Below, piece by piece: positions 53,578-62,030 of a DNA stretch of 64,000 nucleotides. The stretch covers positions 62,001 to 126,000 of the forward strand of contig NZ_FNIF01000008.1 in NCBI RefSeq assembly GCF_900103825.1. Reading direction: 5' to 3'. The notes under the pieces are model-generated. The model saw only the letters and a list, made by a program, of their open reading frames with translations, did no database searches and was not told the origin of the DNA. The stretch comes from Paenibacillus sp. yr247. GTDB taxonomy: Bacteria > Bacillota > Bacilli > Paenibacillales > NBRC-103111. The translations under genes were made by a program, and so were the position numbers. Position 1 is the stretch's first letter, and each line of letters begins with the position of its first letter.

Positions 53578-55209
53578 ATGAGGCTGCAAACCAAGCTGAT
53601 CTTGATTATTTGTTCACTGCTTTTCTTCATCATCGTTAGTCTTGGCAGCATTTTCTATTACATTATGACCTCTGCGCTTGAGGATCAGATTGGTACACGC
53701 GCTCTCAAGGTCGCTGAAACTGTAGCCAGTATGGCTGAAATCAGAAATGCTTTTCAATTAAAAGATCCTTCGGCCGTCATTCAACCGATTGCGGAGACGA
53801 TTCGCGAGAAAATAGATGCGGAATATATCGTTGTTGGGAACCGCGATGGGATTCGTTACTCTCATCCTCTGCCTGATCGGATAGGCAAAGAAATGGTCGG
53901 TGGAGATAATGGTCCCGTTCTCGAGGGGCAATCCATAATTTCCAAGGCTATTGGATCGCTGGGTCCCTCACTTCGCGGCAAAGCTCCGGTATTTGACGAC
54001 AATAGTCAAGTAATTGGTATTGTATCCGTTGGCTTCCTGACAGAGGACATTGCACTAATTACCACTGCGTATCAAACACGAATCGAGATGATCTCTTTGA
54101 TCGTTCTTGTCATTGGACTTGTCGGCTCTGTCCTCATCGCTCATAACGTCCGGCGTTCCATTCATGGCTTGGAGCCCAAGGAAATCGGCGCTTTATATAC
54201 CGAAAAGAAGGCGATTTTAGAGTCCATTCGCGAAGGTATCATTGCGGTCAATCGAGAGGGCATTATTACGATGGCAAACCGCTATGCGCTGCAGCTGCTC
54301 CATTTGCCTGTAACGGCAAAGATTACAGGAAGGCAAATCGAGGAAGTCATTCCGAATACGAGACTTTATGAAGTCGTACGTACGGGTAAAGCCGAATTTG
54401 ACCATGAAATGCTGATTGGCGATCATGAGGTTATTGTGAACCGGGTACCGATCATAGAGCGGAAATCCGGTGTGACCGGTGCCGTATCCAGCTTTCGCAG
54501 CAAATCGGAGCTGTACCAATTGGCCGAGGAACTATCTCAGGTCAAACGTTTTGCAGAGGCGCTACGCGCTCAAACGCATGAATTTTCGAACAAGCTTTAT
54601 GTTATCTCCGGACTTATCCAACTTGAATCCTACCAAGAGGCTGTCGAGCTGATCTCGCGGGAAGCCGACGTGCACCAGAATTGGGTACAGTTCATTATGC
54701 GGGAAATCCCGGATCCGATGATCGGCGGGCTGCTCATTGGCAAATTTAATCACGCGCAAGAATTAAAGCTAACATTCGAAATTGATCACGAAAGCTCGTT
54801 CAGCGACATCCCGGAGCAGATTGATCGGAACTTGCTCGTCACTATTATTGGGAACCTCGTCGATAATGCCATGGAAGCTGTTCTTGTCGAAGATGATCAG
54901 AATGAGCGGTATGTGAAATTATTTCTCACTGACCTTGGTGAAGATCTCATTATTGAATGTGAAGATCGGGGCGTAGGTATTTCTGAGGAAACGAGTATGG
55001 CTGTATTTGAAAAGGGGTTTTCAACCAAAGAAGGGGAACACAGAGGCATCGGACTCGCTCTGGTCCAGCATGCTGTCAGAAAGTTGAATGGGTACATTAC
55101 GTTTCATAAAAATCCGGCAGGCGGCACCATATTCACCGTTGCGATTCCCAAGATCCGTGATCTCGCAGAAAGGAGTCAGTTGAATGGAACACCAAAATCC
55201 GATCGTTGA
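53578..55209 (+). CDS. CitA/DcuS-type sensor histidine kinase
   Basis: Membrane sensor for carboxylates, 543 residues. A first helix (about 7-30), an extracytoplasmic Cache/PAS-type domain (about 40-165), a second helix, a cytoplasmic PAS (REGIITMANRYALQLLHLP) and a kinase core follow. The phosphoacceptor is the histidine in QTHEFSNKLYVISGLIQL, the family H-box; the ATPase has NLVDNAMEAV and GIGLALVQHAV. GGGGGGG precedes the ATG. Pairs with the downstream regulator and is divergent from tctCBA, which it probably controls. Confidence 0.9.
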   Translation: MRLQTKLILIICSLLFFIIVSLGSIFYYIMTSALEDQIGTRALKVAETVASMAEIRNAFQLKDPSAVIQPIAETIREKIDAEYIVVGNRDGIRYSHPLPDRIGKEMVGGDNGPVLEGQSIISKAIGSLGPSLRGKAPVFDDNSQVIGIVSVGFLTEDIALITTAYQTRIEMISLIVLVIGLVGSVLIAHNVRRSIHGLEPKEIGALYTEKKAILESIREGIIAVNREGIITMANRYALQLLHLPVTAKITGRQIEEVIPNTRLYEVVRTGKAEFDHEMLIGDHEVIVNRVPIIERKSGVTGAVSSFRSKSELYQLAEELSQVKRFAEALRAQTHEFSNKLYVISGLIQLESYQEAVELISREADVHQNWVQFIMREIPDPMIGGLLIGKFNHAQELKLTFEIDHESSFSDIPEQIDRNLLVTIIGNLVDNAMEAVLVEDDQNERYVKLFLTDLGEDLIIECEDRGVGISEETSMAVFEKGFSTKEGEHRGIGLALVQHAVRKLNGYITFHKNPAGGTIFTVAIPKIRDLAERSQLNGTPKSDR

Positions 55210-55897
55210 AGTATTAATCGTGGAAGATGATGTGAAAATCGCCGAAATCAACAGGAGATTCATTGAAAAAGTTGCAGGATTCCACGTTGTCGGTATCGCC
55301 ACAGATGTGGGTCAAGCTAAGGAACAGTTGGAAATTCTGACCCCACATCTTGTCCTGCTTGATGTCTATTTGCCGGGTGCCAATGGCTTAGAAATGCTTT
55401 CCTTTATTCGGCAGCATTATCGGGAAACAGACGTCATTATGATAACTGCGGCCAAAGAAATAGATGCCATCCGTGAGGCTATTCGCGGAGGGGCGTTCGA
55501 CTACATTATGAAACCGCTCGTATTTAATCGACTGCAAGAAACGCTGCTGCGCTATCTGAATTTCCATCGCGAATTAAAGCGAATGAACGATAGCGGAATG
55601 ATTAATCAGAGCGACGTTGACCGCCTTCTGTTGGGCTCATCTAAGAAGGAATCCGGCTCGGACACCTCATTCCTACCCAAAGGGATCGACAAGCTGACGT
55701 TGGTGAAAATCGTCCACGCGATTTCCGGCGCACCTGACGGCTTGACCGCTGACCAAATCGCCAAAGAAATCGGCGTTAGCCGCTCTACCGGCCGCCGTTA
55801 TCTGGAGCACTTAGTCAGCTCGGGCGATTTATACGCCGATCTGTCTTACGGTGTGGTCGGCCGCCCGGAACGGGTGTACCGGAAGAATAACGCTTGA
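55184..55897 (+). CDS. CitB/DcuR-type response regulator
   Basis: Response regulator of 237 residues, partner of the upstream kinase. The receiver domain has VEDDVK, phosphoacceptor Asp in LLDVYLPGANGLEML and switch Thr/Lys in MITAAKE and YIMKPL. The C-terminal helix-turn-helix is GLTADQIAKEIGVSRSTGRR. ATG has AGGAG eight bases upstream, and the gene overlaps the kinase by 26 bases. Expected to activate the divergent tctCBA genes in response to citrate or a related acid. Confidence 0.9.
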   Translation: MEHQNPIVEVLIVEDDVKIAEINRRFIEKVAGFHVVGIATDVGQAKEQLEILTPHLVLLDVYLPGANGLEMLSFIRQHYRETDVIMITAAKEIDAIREAIRGGAFDYIMKPLVFNRLQETLLRYLNFHRELKRMNDSGMINQSDVDRLLLGSSKKESGSDTSFLPKGIDKLTLVKIVHAISGAPDGLTADQIAKEIGVSRSTGRRYLEHLVSSGDLYADLSYGVVGRPERVYRKNNA

Positions 55898-56070
55898 TTT
55901 GGTGGGGCTTCTCCAATACACCTCCACGTTTTATCTGAAACGTCCATTTTGGTCTTCTCAGTTGGATTTTGCTACTTTCCACTATAAATAAGGGGTTAGC
56001 TTCGCTTCCAGCTTTTCAAAAAAATGACCGGAGTTACCCCCAGAAAGTATTGGCATCCGCAATATAAAAC

Positions 56071-56109
56071 AAAAATGCCACTCCCATCACGATGATGAGA
56101 GAGGCATTC
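56071..56109 (-). terminator. Intrinsic terminator
   Basis: Minus-strand GAATGCCTCTC pairs with GGGAGTGGCATTT around a CATCATCGTGATG inner stem, followed by T5. It ends the esterase unit. Confidence 0.75.
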
Positions 56110-56113
56110 ATAA

Positions 56114-57073
56114 TTACAGTCCCAACATAAACTGCAATGTCATATCGTTGAATCCAGGTAAACCTTCATGACCAAAATCCGGGTACAATTCCAACTGTTT
56201 TTTCGACTTGATTTTGTTGTAAGCAGCGAACTGCGTGGAAGGCGGACATACCGTGTCGCTCAGACCTACTGCCAGCAGTACTTCGCCTTGAATTCGCTCC
56301 GCAAGAAACTGAATATCGATATACCCCAGCTTCGTGAAAATTTCTTCTTCCCGCTTATGTTGCGGATCGTGACGGCGGAAAAAGTCTTTCAGTTCTTGGT
56401 AGGCATCCTTCGCCAAATCCATTTCCCAGACGCGCTTATAGTCGCTAAGGAATGGATAAACAGGCGCTAACCGCTTGATGCGAGGCTCCAATGCAGCACA
56501 TGCAATCGTCAAGGCTCCCCCTTGTGAACCACCCATAGCTCCTACTCGCTCGGGATCAACCTCCGGCATGCTCATCGCAATGCCTGCGAGTTGAGCTGTA
56601 TCTAGAAAAATATCTCGGAACAACAATTGATCAGGATGATCATCTAAGCCGCGAACAATATGTCCTCGAAGCGTCGTCCCCTTCATACCACCCACATCTT
56701 CCGATAGACCGCCTTGACCACGGCAATCCATCGAAAAGAATGAATAGCCTAGCGCAGCATACTGAATTTTATCGGACCAGTCGCCGGAATTACCGGAGTA
56801 TCCATGAAATTGTAAAATCGCTGGATGAGACGCTGCTGCAAGTTTTGGTCGGATATATTTCGCATAGATGCGTGCCCCTTTGACGCCTGTGAAATAGAGG
56901 TCGAAACATTCGGCAAAAGGTACTTGAAACTCACTTGGTCGTAGTTTGATTTGAGGATCAATTACCTTCATTTCAGCGATAGCCCGCTCCCAATAAGCAT
57001 CGAAATCTTCTGGACGTGGATTGCGTCCTTCATAAGTGACTAGCTTGTCTAATGGAAAATCAAATAATGGCAT
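56114..57073 (-). CDS. Acetyl-xylan esterase / cephalosporin-C deacetylase family
   Basis: Alpha/beta hydrolase (AXE1 family) of 319 residues that removes acetyl groups from acetylated sugars. The nucleophile serine is in GAMGGSQGGALTIA (GxSxG), with the family RGQGG motif in DCRGQGGLSEDVGG, catalytic Asp in VGLSDTVCPPSTQ and His in DFGHEGLPGF. ATG 57073 has AGAGGATG five bases upstream; a longer frame from 57127 would overlap the upstream gene. It has no signal peptide, so it acts inside the cell. Co-directional with, and 25 bases after, the unknown gene upstream. Confidence 0.9.
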   Translation of the reverse strand: MPLFDFPLDKLVTYEGRNPRPEDFDAYWERAIAEMKVIDPQIKLRPSEFQVPFAECFDLYFTGVKGARIYAKYIRPKLAAASHPAILQFHGYSGNSGDWSDKIQYAALGYSFFSMDCRGQGGLSEDVGGMKGTTLRGHIVRGLDDHPDQLLFRDIFLDTAQLAGIAMSMPEVDPERVGAMGGSQGGALTIACAALEPRIKRLAPVYPFLSDYKRVWEMDLAKDAYQELKDFFRRHDPQHKREEEIFTKLGYIDIQFLAERIQGEVLLAVGLSDTVCPPSTQFAAYNKIKSKKQLELYPDFGHEGLPGFNDMTLQFMLGL

Positions 57074-57098
57074 ATTAACATCCTCTTTTCTATTATTT

Positions 57099-58754
57099 TC
57101 AAGCGACCGTATATGAAGTGAAATCAACAGCTATACCGTTCACTAGTCTGGTGATCTCGCCATCTGGGCCACTACCTAAAACCATCGTATCCTCACTCAA
57201 AGTCGTATATGTAACTTGTAACTCCTCAACATTGGATTGGGTATAGACCGGTTGTTTCTGCTTCATGACATTCGCAAATTGACGTACATCCTCAATCCCT
57301 ATGTTATGCGCTGCGATCTTGTCGATACATTCGACAACAACGGAATTCGTTCTACCTTTGCTTATGACAACTAACCGGTCTGCGTGCACTTCTCTTTGAT
57401 ACGGCTGCTGTACGTGAACAGCAAGGAACACATCCCCACACAAACCGTACAATCCATTAGATTCCTCTATCCAATCTCCTACAGGCAAACAACCAATGAT
57501 CTTTTCAGGCTGATCTTTAGGAATTTGATAGTTTGCAATCAAGGCATTTCGATGAAAAAGTACTTCTGAATATTCGCTTTGATGCCGCAAATCTCCTTCC
57601 GTAAACCTTTGTCCTGGTTGGAAAAAATAAGCATGATTAACACCATCGACGGTATAGAGCGGAAGTGTCACATCCCAACGATGCTGTTCATTGTCAAACT
57701 CAAGTACTCGCTCCCACATACCGCCTATCGCAAAGTTTTCTGTGATAAATACATAACTGTGAAGGATATTCTCCTCACTAATAGCTACAATAGCTTGTTG
57801 GGGGACTCTGCATTTGACTTCCACGGGAACCGAGCGGTGTAAAGCAGCGCTTCGAACTTCTGACGAAGCCTCATACGCTAGAAAACCTGCATACTCCGTT
57901 CGAGGCATCTCATCCGGCAAGGAGAAGTCTCCGAACTGCACATAATCGTGCAGCACATTGAGATCCATCGGCATATCGTGCGGCCAAATCCGCGAATGAG
58001 GGCCCACCCAAGCACCGCCCAAATAATACGTTGATCGAACACTCCAAAGGTAGTCCAGCAACTGAGCTAATGTCGCTTTAATTTGTGTCTCCTTTATAAG
58101 CTCCCAAGCGCACGTGAAAGCTTGCACCCAGTGCCAGAACCATGGCAGCCCCCCGTACTCCGACATCCCGATAGAAGTGACTCGATTCAGCGTGCTGAGT
58201 AAGCATTGGTAGCCATCCTCAAGTAAAGCCTTATCCTCATAAAGCTGTCCGAAAATAAGCTTCGCTGCTGTGTATTTCGCTTCATGATGGTTGTAATGCT
58301 CGGACGGTTTTCGATAAAAGTCGCTTCGATAAATATGCAGAAGTGCTTTGTCAAAAGCGCTGCGTACTGATTCACTCAGAACATCGGAATAGCGCTGATA
58401 AAAATAAACCATCAGACAACCCATTAATTCGACAGGAAGCGTATTTTTAGGAGCCTCTTGTGGAGTAGGCCTTAAATTTAGCGGCCAATGACCATAAGTT
58501 CCACTGTTCTCATTTTGATCCTGGATCTCCAGCAAATGTAACAGAATACCTTCTGCCTTGATCTTAGCCTGTCCGCGATCCCCCTCAAACAGAATGGCAT
58601 CTTCCTGAGAAGCTGCAAATAAGTAAGAAGCATAGTAGAAATTATCCCGGACATCTTGATGAAATAAGAATCCGCTGCTTAAAAGGGGCTGCTTGAATGC
58701 CGCTGCGGCAATTTTGGTTATGATTTCGTTTTGGCGTTGTTGCAATTTCGACAC
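57099..58754 (-). CDS. Unrecognised glycan-related protein, alpha/alpha-toroid-like N-half
   Basis: 551 residues with no signal peptide. I cannot name a family. The N-terminal 300 residues are helix-rich with regularly spaced aromatic and Trp/His motifs (NFYYASYLFAA, YGHWPLNLRP, HYNHHEAKYTAAKL, GGLPWFWHWVQAFTCAWEL), like the (alpha/alpha) toroid of polysaccharide lyases and unsaturated glucuronyl hydrolases. The C-terminal 200 residues look beta-rich. With the acetyl esterase downstream it suggests intracellular processing of an acetylated oligosaccharide (inference). The upstream region has a degenerate LacI/CcpA-like dyad (GAAACGTTTAAC, near 58828). Confidence 0.65.
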   Translation of the reverse strand: MSKLQQRQNEIITKIAAAAFKQPLLSSGFLFHQDVRDNFYYASYLFAASQEDAILFEGDRGQAKIKAEGILLHLLEIQDQNENSGTYGHWPLNLRPTPQEAPKNTLPVELMGCLMVYFYQRYSDVLSESVRSAFDKALLHIYRSDFYRKPSEHYNHHEAKYTAAKLIFGQLYEDKALLEDGYQCLLSTLNRVTSIGMSEYGGLPWFWHWVQAFTCAWELIKETQIKATLAQLLDYLWSVRSTYYLGGAWVGPHSRIWPHDMPMDLNVLHDYVQFGDFSLPDEMPRTEYAGFLAYEASSEVRSAALHRSVPVEVKCRVPQQAIVAISEENILHSYVFITENFAIGGMWERVLEFDNEQHRWDVTLPLYTVDGVNHAYFFQPGQRFTEGDLRHQSEYSEVLFHRNALIANYQIPKDQPEKIIGCLPVGDWIEESNGLYGLCGDVFLAVHVQQPYQREVHADRLVVISKGRTNSVVVECIDKIAAHNIGIEDVRQFANVMKQKQPVYTQSNVEELQVTYTTLSEDTMVLGSGPDGEITRLVNGIAVDFTSYTVA

Positions 58755-58907
58755 ATTTTGTCATCCCCTTGAAAAAAAATGAATAAATTGCAGCTTGCGC
58801 ATTAATGAAGCGCTGTCTTTGTAGATTGAAACGTTTAACATCAGTTTAAATGCAAATAAATGCAGCGTCAATGAGAAGAAAAGTATACATTTTCCATTTT
58901 CTGGTGG

Positions 58908-58936
58908 TTGCAACGACTCGCAATTTCTTATAAAAT
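58908..58936 (+). promoter_or_regulatory. Probable promoter of metNIQ
   Basis: TTGCAA (58908-58913), 17 bases, TAAAAT (58931-58936). No SAM (S-box) riboswitch motif is seen between it and metN; the leader is only about 55 bases. Confidence 0.5.
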
Positions 58937-58997
58937 GATCTATCGTTGGTCAAAATATACAATCACCAATATTTGCATGGAATAGGAGGCGTTCATC

Positions 58998-60023
58998 CTG
59001 ATTCATATCGAAAATTTACAAAAAGTATATGAGGATATACCGGGACATGTACCCGCCATCCAGCAGATCCATTTACAAATCAATCGCGGAGAAATATTCG
59101 GCATCATCGGACATTCCGGTGCAGGGAAGAGCACTTTACTGCGTTGTGTAAATCTTCTGGAACGACCATCCTCAGGAACCATTCAAATTGATGGCGAAGA
59201 AATGACACGATTGGATTCACGCCAGTTGCAAGCAAAACGCCGCAAAATCGGGATGATTTTCCAACATTTCAATCTGCTCTCTTCTTCTACCGTTGCTGAA
59301 AATATTGCCTTTCCTTTGAAATTGGCAGGCATGGAGCAAGCTAAGATCCAAGCGCGCATTCAGGAACTGCTCGATTTGGTCGGCCTGCAGGAACACGCAA
59401 ATAAATATCCAAACCAGCTTTCTGGCGGACAGAAACAGCGAGTCGGTATTGCAAGAGCACTGGCAAACCATCCGGATATTTTACTTTGCGACGAAGCGAC
59501 CTCAGCGCTTGATCCGCAGACAACAAAAGCCATTCTTGCGCTGCTGCTTGATATTAATCAGAAGCTCGGCATTACTATCCTGCTCATCACGCATGAAATG
59601 CAGGTCATTCGTGCTATCTGCGACCGTGTAGCTGTTATGGAAAAAGGCTTGATCGTTGAAACGGGGAAAGTCCTCGACGTATTCCTGAAGCCTCAGCATC
59701 CGGTGACGAAAGATTTCGTGGGACAAGTTTCTGACTTCTCAACAAGCTCAGGAAATGATCAGGGCATAATACAGAGTGATAGACACGGAACATTGATCCG
59801 CATTACATATATCGGTGAGCAAACATACGAACCGATTTTGTTCGAAACCGTCAAGTCGACGAATGTGTCTTTTGCAATTCTGCAGGGCACCATTTCTTCC
59901 ATGAAAAGCGTTCCTTACGGTCAATTGGTCGTCGAATTAACAGGCGGACATCAAGAGGAAATCGCTTCTGTTATTGCCAAACTTGAGCAAGAAGGGATCG
60001 ACGTGGAGGTGCTCACTCCATGA
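58998..60023 (+). CDS. metN: Methionine ABC importer ATP-binding protein, non-AUG start
   Basis: ATPase of the MetNIQ importer. Walker A GHSGAGKSTLLR lies at about residues 38-49, the signature is LSGGQKQR, Walker B LLCDEATSALD, switch His in ITHEMQV, and the C-terminal regulatory NIL domain starts near residue 265. The first in-frame ATG is at 59202, after Walker A, so translation must begin earlier. After the in-frame TAG at 58983 the only codons before the conserved IHIENLQKVY are GAG GCG TTC ATC CTG. AGGAGG lies eight bases before CTG 58998. Starting there gives 341 residues, the usual MetN length. Confidence 0.92.
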   Translation: MIHIENLQKVYEDIPGHVPAIQQIHLQINRGEIFGIIGHSGAGKSTLLRCVNLLERPSSGTIQIDGEEMTRLDSRQLQAKRRKIGMIFQHFNLLSSSTVAENIAFPLKLAGMEQAKIQARIQELLDLVGLQEHANKYPNQLSGGQKQRVGIARALANHPDILLCDEATSALDPQTTKAILALLLDINQKLGITILLITHEMQVIRAICDRVAVMEKGLIVETGKVLDVFLKPQHPVTKDFVGQVSDFSTSSGNDQGIIQSDRHGTLIRITYIGEQTYEPILFETVKSTNVSFAILQGTISSMKSVPYGQLVVELTGGHQEEIASVIAKLEQEGIDVEVLTP

Positions 60024-60682
60024 ATATGACCTGGGACATTAACTGGTCCGAAATTGCCAAAGCGACAGGCGATACGCTTGTGATGCTGGGGTGGTCGCTC
60101 CTTTTCACCGTCATCATCGGCATGGCATTAGGCATCATTTTATTTCTTACCTCCAAAGGGCAGCTGCTGCAAAATCTGCCGCTATACGGTGTTCTTTCGC
60201 TGGTCGTAAACATCCTGCGTTCCGTGCCTTTCGTGATTTTAATGATCTCGGTTTTCCCGATCACGAAGGTTCTCGTACATACCACCATCGGGGTTAAAGG
60301 CGCAATCCCGCCTCTGGTTATCGCTGCCGCTCCGTTTCTCGCGCGACTGGTGGAATCCGCGCTGCGCGAGATCGAGAGCGGCGTTATTGAAGCCGCTCAG
60401 TCGATGGGCGCAACGCCGTGGCAAATCGTCTGGCGCGTCCTTCTGCCAGAAGCGCGCCCGGGTTTGATCTCAGCGGTCACAGTTACGGCTGTTGCCCTGC
60501 TCTCCTACTCCGCCATGTCAGGCGTAGTTGGCGGCGGCGGGCTCGGCGATCTATCGCTCCGATACGGCTACATGCGGTTCCGTACCGATATCATGATCGT
60601 GACGGTCGTCATTCTCGTTCTTTTCGTTCAGCTCCTGCAAATGCTGGGAGATCGTTTAGTCACCAAATACAACCGTAAATAA
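60020..60682 (+). CDS. metI: Methionine ABC importer permease
   Basis: Membrane subunit of 220 residues with five helices. The EAA loop contacting MetN is ESGVIEAAQSMGATPWQIVWR, shown here as ESGVIEAAQSMG and ATPWQIVWR, and the region SAMSGVVGGGGLGDL is typical of MetI. It overlaps metN by four bases (ATGA). Confidence 0.94.
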   Translation: MNMTWDINWSEIAKATGDTLVMLGWSLLFTVIIGMALGIILFLTSKGQLLQNLPLYGVLSLVVNILRSVPFVILMISVFPITKVLVHTTIGVKGAIPPLVIAAAPFLARLVESALREIESGVIEAAQSMGATPWQIVWRVLLPEARPGLISAVTVTAVALLSYSAMSGVVGGGGLGDLSLRYGYMRFRTDIMIVTVVILVLFVQLLQMLGDRLVTKYNRK

Positions 60683-60710
60683 GATAAATGATATCGGAGG
60701 TCACCTCATC

Positions 60711-61559
60711 ATGAAAAAACTTAATGTATCGTTAGTCGCCCTATTCCTTGTGCTTGCGCTAGCAGCATGCGGACAGAAAGCAACTGAAAAACCTGCAAGT
60801 TCAGCACCTGCTGCTTCTGCCACATCTGGGGCGGTAAAAGAAGTTACACTGAAAGTCGGAGCCTCTTCGGTTCCTCATGCCGAAATTTTGAATGGCATTA
60901 AAGCGAAATTGAAAACACAAGGTGTTAATTTAGAAGTGATCGAGTTTAATGACTATGTTCAGCCGAATGTGCAAGTGTTCGAAAAGCAATTGGACGCTAA
61001 TTTCTTCCAACACCAGCCTTACCTAGATCAATACAACGCAGATAAAAAGCAAAACCTTGTAAAAGTCGTTGGTGTTCACATCGAACCGTTCGGCGCATAC
61101 TCGCAAAAAGTGAAATCCGCTGCTGAATTGAAAGACGGCGCATCCGTAGCTATTCCTAACGATCCTTCCAATGCTGGACGTGCGCTTGCTCTGTTAGAGA
61201 AAAACGGTCTGCTTAAGCTAAAAGACGGCGTTGGCATCAAGGGGACTGTTCAAGATATCATAGAGAATAAAAAGAAGCTGCAAATCAAAGAATTAGACCC
61301 AGCTATGCTTCCGCGTACAATCGGTGAATTCGATCTAGCCCTGATCAATACGAACTACGCCTTGCAAGCGAATTTAATGCCGACGAAAGACGCTCTGTTC
61401 ATCGAGGACAAAAACTCGCCTTACGTGAACATCCTCGTTTCCCGTCCGGACAACAAGGATTCCGAAGCGATGCAAAAGCTAGCTAAGGAACTGAATTCCC
61501 CTGAAACGAAAAAATTCATCGAAGAAAAATACAAAGGCGCGATCGTGCCTGCGTTCTAA
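60711..61559 (+). CDS. metQ: Methionine-binding lipoprotein
   Basis: NlpA/MetQ family receptor of 282 residues. The signal peptide has lipobox LALAAC, followed by a Ser/Ala-rich spacer. Family motifs: VGASSVPHAEILNGIK, FNDYVQPN, DANFFQHQPYLDQYN, and ALINTNYALQANL. GGAGG precedes the ATG. Terminator follows; last gene of metNIQ. Confidence 0.94.
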   Translation: MKKLNVSLVALFLVLALAACGQKATEKPASSAPAASATSGAVKEVTLKVGASSVPHAEILNGIKAKLKTQGVNLEVIEFNDYVQPNVQVFEKQLDANFFQHQPYLDQYNADKKQNLVKVVGVHIEPFGAYSQKVKSAAELKDGASVAIPNDPSNAGRALALLEKNGLLKLKDGVGIKGTVQDIIENKKKLQIKELDPAMLPRTIGEFDLALINTNYALQANLMPTKDALFIEDKNSPYVNILVSRPDNKDSEAMQKLAKELNSPETKKFIEEKYKGAIVPAF

Positions 61560-61579
61560 GCAACCTTTCGCTTGAAACA

Positions 61580-61628
61580 AAAAGCTGATTTGCTAGTTCT
61601 TTATAGACCTAGCAGATCAGCTTTTTTC
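61580..61628 (+). terminator. Terminator of metNIQ
   Basis: AAAAGCTGAT and TGCTAG pair with CTAGCA and ATCAGCTTTT, followed by T6. Confidence 0.9.
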
Positions 61629-61666
61629 ACAACTTAAGTCCGATCCGATGAACTTCCGACCTAAGT

Positions 61667-61801
61667 TTATTGGCCATGCTTAGCGAATCCTTTCCCAACC
61701 ACTTCCCTCACATCACTGAAGGTGAAAAACGCGGATGGATCTACCCGTTGTACAAGTGTTTTCAGTTTGATGATTTCTTTGCGGCTTACGATAAAATGAA
61801 C
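61667..61801 (-). pseudogene. YitT family C-terminal remnant
   Basis: Minus-strand frame VHFIVSRKEIIKLKTLVQRV, then DPSAFFTFSDVREVVGKGF and a TAA stop, 44 codons. This is the end of the DUF2179 domain of YitT-type proteins (VVSRKEI...DPxAFVxVSDVxEVxGxGF). The frame is closed by TAG directly upstream and all membrane helices are missing, so only the tail remains. Confidence 0.7.
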
Positions 61802-61981
61802 CTAAGGCTAAACCTCAGGTCCTCGTTCTAAGAGTTACATTTGCGCGACGATTCGCTAATCCGTTGTTCTGTCTCCGGATAGCACTAATTTCATCGAATA
61901 ACTCACTCACGTTCCTCTAAATTAATTTTTAGCGCAATTATTCCAAATTAGCGGATTGTCATTCCCTTAGAACAACCCTGC
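61802..61981. other. Intergenic region without recognisable feature
   Basis: With the two terminators and the YitT remnant it makes a gene-free stretch of about 470 bases (61560-62030). Nothing else can be supported in it. Confidence 0.5.
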
Positions 61982-61982
61982 C

Positions 61983-62016
61983 AAAAAAGGACTTCCGCAT
62001 AATTGCGGAAGTCCCC
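61983..62016 (-). terminator. Terminator of ald
   Basis: GGACTTCCGCA pairs with TGCGGAAGTCC around ATTA; T6 follows on the minus strand. Confidence 0.92.
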
Positions 62017-62030
62017 ATTGCTACTACTAT

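Noticed and set aside
58820-58845. cre site upstream of the 57099-58754 gene
   Set aside because: GAAACGTTTAAC is dyad-like, but only about 10 of 14 cre positions fit; too weak to list as a site.
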